This document shows, piece after piece, positions 63,351-64,000 of a DNA stretch of 64,000 nucleotides (position 1 is its first letter; the number at the start of each line of letters is the position of its first letter). A model generated the notes under the pieces. It did no database searches. It had not been told where the DNA came from and was given only the letters and a program-made list of their open reading frames with translations. The stretch lies in contig NZ_CP024190.1 of NCBI RefSeq assembly GCF_003391395.1, positions 6,389,311 through 6,453,310 on the forward strand, read 5' to 3'. Source of the stretch: Mycobacterium marinum. Its GTDB lineage: Bacteria; Actinomycetota; Actinomycetes; Mycobacteriales; Mycobacteriaceae. The position numbers and the translations under genes are program-made.

Positions 63351-63494
63351 TCAGGCAGTTAATGCACGGCGGCCCTTACGGCGCCGACCAGTAACAATGG
63401 CCCGCCCAGCGCGGGTCCGCATCCGCAGACGGAAGCCGTGAACGCGGGCTCGACGCCGGTTGTTCGGCTGGAAGGTCCGCTTGCCCTTGGCCAC
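63351..63494 (-). CDS. rpmH: 50S ribosomal protein L34 RpmH
   Basis: A 47-codon gene on the minus strand, read directly from the sequence: MAKGKRTFQPNNRRRARVHG at the start, then FRLRMRTRAGRAIVTGRRRK and a short tail to TGA at 63351. The start is GTG at 63494 with GAGGAG about 6-10 nt upstream. This is the classic gene beside dnaA and marks the origin end of the window. Confidence 0.95.
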   Translation of the reverse strand: MAKGKRTFQPNNRRRARVHGFRLRMRTRAGRAIVTGRRRKGRRALTA

Positions 63495-64000
63495 GACATT
63501 CTCCTCGGTGTCTCTGGCATAACCAACCGGCCGCCAACATCCTCACTGTCGGCCGGAGGTGGTCTCGCTACTGGCCGGCGCGGTCCCTCAATACAAGATT
63601 CAGGTCGCAGCCGCATCGCCTACTTTCGGGCGACTGTTTGAGGGTACTGACGAGCCTTCTCCTGGTCAAACCTCGCCAGCCTCAATAGACCCACCCTGAA
63701 CCGAGTCGACCGCCAAATCTGGGTCACAAAACCACCCTCACAGCCAACCCTCAACCGAATACCAGAGAACTGTTGGCAGCCGCACCGAAAACTGTTAGCT
63801 TCGGGCAGTGCTGTTTTCGGATTGAAACGGCGGCCGACAATGAAGCGAGGATGGCGGATCAACTAGCTGCCCAGACAACCGCTTGGTTGTACGCAGCGCG
63901 GAGATCGCGAGCCGTTGCCGATAGGCTGTGGCCCGCCATTGGTCGTCCTTTCCACACCTGTGCATAACGGTGTGGATAGTGTGGCCCATAATTCCACTGC
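63495..64000. other. rpmH-dnaA intergenic region
   Basis: 506 bp with no supported gene. It carries the rpmH-rnpA promoter on the minus strand and, going right, the expected dnaA promoter; dnaA itself must lie just beyond the window. The last 60 bp hold DnaA-box-like sites. Confidence 0.75.
63959..63979. promoter_or_regulatory. Two DnaA-box-like sequences
   Basis: TGTGCATAA at 63959-63967 and TGTGGATAG at 63971-63979 each match the TGTGGATAA DnaA-box consensus at 8 of 9 positions. Their place upstream of dnaA suggests autoregulation or an extension of oriC. Confidence 0.6.

Noticed and set aside
63495..64000. Complete oriC
   Set aside because: In mycobacteria the functional origin lies between dnaA and dnaN, which is beyond the window. 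Only two DnaA-box-like sites are visible here.

Overview
This is a chromosomal segment of a slow-growing, non-tuberculous Mycobacterium. It runs from the ESX-1 (type VII secretion) locus to the replication-origin-proximal end of the chromosome, in the gene order that M. tuberculosis has from about Rv3860 to Rv3924c. Evidence is the high GC, near-collinear ESX-1 genes, and the closing order pcnA, mutT4, mviN, sigM, trxB2/trxC, cwlM, parB/parA, rsmG, jag, yidC, yidD, rnpA, rpmH. I cannot fix the species; one copy each of esxB/esxA and loss of ESX-2 are the useful clues. Ortholog names and M. tuberculosis lengths are recalled from memory, not from a search.

Region 1 (0-30 kb) is a complete ESX-1 locus. 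It holds a MinD-like gene, whiB6, an Rv3863-like gene, espE-espF-espG1-espH, eccA1-eccB1-eccCa1-eccCb1, PE35-PPE68-esxB-esxA, espI-eccD1, espJ, then on the minus strand espK, espL, espB, eccE1 and mycP1. EccB1/Ca1/Cb1/D1/E1 with MycP1 form the membrane machine, EccA1 and EspG1 are cytosolic helpers, and EsxA/EsxB, PE35/PPE68, EspB/E/F/J/K are likely substrates or partners. An extra EspA/EspE-like membrane protein gene sits between espJ and espK.

Region 2 (30-43.4 kb) is the rearranged, accessory part and the most interesting. ESX-2 is gone: one ORF joins the first ~34 codons of eccB2 in frame to the last part of eccA2, next to an Rv3896c-like lytic transglycosylase. Then comes a 4.4-kb plus-strand segment bounded by ~195-bp inverted repeats. 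It carries a 779-aa ESX-type effector, a lipoprotein and gene fragments. Beyond it is a minus-strand operon esxF-esxE-cpnT-like-small gene. The CpnT-like gene keeps the CpnT N-terminal region, but its C-terminus is ADP-ribosyltransferase-like rather than the TNT NAD-glycohydrolase. It is broken by two frame changes and one stop. The small gene after it (75 aa) has a convergent paralogue and looks like an immunity gene. A second effector (652 aa, alpha/beta-hydrolase C-terminus) shares its N-terminal domain with the 779-aa protein and is accompanied by an LppJ-like lipoprotein and one intact and one decayed DUF2563 gene.

Region 3 (43.4-64 kb) is conserved core: a Ca-binding-repeat protein, CCA-adding enzyme, Nudix hydrolase, a large membrane protein, MurJ/MviN, SigM and its anti-sigma factor, thioredoxin reductase/thioredoxin, CwlM, an uncharacterised gene, ParB/ParA with two perfect parS sites, RsmG, Jag, YidC, YidD, RNase P protein and ribosomal protein L34, then the dnaA-upstream region with DnaA-box-like sites. 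No tRNA, rRNA, transposase or CRISPR was seen.
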